This document shows positions 5,789 through 6,396 of a DNA stretch of 6,396 bases, in pieces; position 1 is the stretch's first letter, and every line of letters starts with the position of its first letter. A program made the position numbers and the translations under genes. The notes beneath the pieces were generated by a model. That model saw only the letters and a program-made list of their open reading frames with translations. It was not told the origin of the DNA and searched no databases. This stretch comes from JBKEAD01 sp047973165 (GTDB lineage Bacteria > Verrucomicrobiota > Verrucomicrobiia > Chthoniobacterales > JBKEAD01): contig JBKEBM010000003.1 in the NCBI GenBank assembly GCA_047973165.1, forward strand, positions 1-6,396, written 5' to 3'.

Positions 5789-6396
5789 GGTAGCCATGCT
5801 AAATTCGAATCGGAGATTTCATCGCGAACGACGAAAGAGATTTCGGGTATTTCGTTTGTATTAAGATACTGCATTTCACCTGCTCCGGCAATGTAATGGG
5901 TGCATTTAATGACAGACTGCATCCATCGAAGACGCGTATCCCGAGTGGGATTGATCTGTTTGGAAGTCCAGGTTTGTGCGGGGAGGTCGATGTAGAGATC
6001 GCCGCCTCGATGCAGGCGGAGACGACCGTCCTGATGTCGGGCACGAACGATTTCTCCTTCCCAGGGAACATCGACAAAAAAGTCTTCTACCGGACAGGCT
6101 GCTTCACGAAACTGCGGGTCACCGGAGCGAGCGACCTCTATGCCGTCGAGCAGACCGAGTGCATGATACATTTCGAGACAGAAGTCAGCAATGGTGTCGG
6201 TGTGAATGGATTTAAAGGCATGGATTTGGTCAGAAGTAAGGTATTTGGGAAGCTGAGGGGCTATGATGGATTGCCAGGCTGGGTCGAGTTTTTTGGCGTA
6301 GAGAGGTGTATATTTTTTTTGAATTTTGTTGGTGAAGGGGAAATTGATGCGTTGTTGCTGACCGGTTTTTGGATCGACGAGCACAGTCATGGTCTC
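5785..6396 (-). CDS. BshC-like protein (putative cysteine-adding enzyme of bacillithiol synthesis), partial at right edge
   Basis: The visible 203 codons end with TGA at 5787-5785. The frame stays open to the right edge, so ATG at 6390 is not proven as the start and the N-terminal part is probably outside. Near the end (residues 148-176 from that ATG) the string PTRDTRLRWMQSV, then THYIAGAGEMQYL, parallels the BshC core 'LRPLxQDxLLPTxAYVGGPGExAY'. BshC adds cysteine to GlcN-malate to complete bacillithiol. A conserved-looking block VPWEGEIVRARHQDG plus HRGGD lies at 108-131. Only about 30 residues follow GAGE, whereas classical BshC (about 540 aa) continues into a long coiled-coil region. The gene overlaps bshB by an ATGA and heads the visible operon. 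The family is inferred from one motif region plus context; a related Rossmann-like protein of other function remains possible. Confidence 0.62.
   Translation of the reverse strand, partial: ETMTVLVDPKTGQQQRINFPFTNKIQKKYTPLYAKKLDPAWQSIIAPQLPKYLTSDQIHAFKSIHTDTIADFCLEMYHALGLLDGIEVARSGDPQFREAACPVEDFFVDVPWEGEIVRARHQDGRLRLHRGGDLYIDLPAQTWTSKQINPTRDTRLRWMQSVIKCTHYIAGAGEMQYLNTNEIPEISFVVRDEISDSNLAWLP

Noticed and set aside
3963..5896. Long plus-strand frames opposite the bsh genes (for example 3963-4373, 5141-5527)
   Set aside because: They are antisense shadows of well-supported minus-strand genes with clear family motifs. Their own translations show no domain.

Overview
The window reads as an ordinary chromosomal stretch of a free-living bacterium with intermediate GC. 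No phage, insertion-sequence or CRISPR signature is visible. Gene content (a possible sodium:solute symporter tail, a tiny secreted CGSC peptide, a YihY-type membrane protein, a RecQ with its zinc cysteines late in the protein, and bacillithiol genes), together with an apparent lack of Shine-Dalgarno sequences, would fit a Verrucomicrobiota/PVC-like or Bacteroidota-like host. This placement is a weak inference; no rRNA or marker gene is present to test it.

Layout, left half. Bases 3-140 are the C-terminus of a membrane protein, perhaps a sodium:solute symporter. A consensus -35 box (TTGACA) precedes a 53-aa exported peptide (211-372) with a CGSC motif and a Lys/Asp-rich tail, closed by a strong intrinsic terminator (420-457). 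A 478-base gene-free stretch follows. It holds two near-identical 51-base palindromic repeats in tandem and a third, inverted, diverged copy whose stem has changed in matched pairs. A YihY/BrkB-family membrane protein (851-1732) comes next. Its 3' end overlaps, tail to tail, a 52-aa single-membrane-segment protein on the minus strand (1716-1874). That small gene is divergent from a 658-aa RecQ-family helicase (1935-3911).

Layout, right half. Converging on recQ from the minus strand is a tightly packed operon, read right to left: a BshC-like protein (5785 to beyond the right edge), bshB (PIG-L family deacetylase, 5063-5788) and bshA (glycosyltransferase, 3933-5060). Gene junctions are 4-bp ATGA or 2-nt gaps, so the three are almost certainly co-transcribed and probably translationally coupled. 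Together they would make bacillithiol: BshA joins GlcNAc to L-malate, BshB removes the acetyl group, and BshC adds cysteine. BshA and BshB are clear. The third protein is assigned from its C-terminal motif region plus context, and it ends much sooner after that motif than classical BshC does.

The most interesting items are the divergent, short-tailed BshC candidate, the covarying palindromic repeat family, and the two very small genes.
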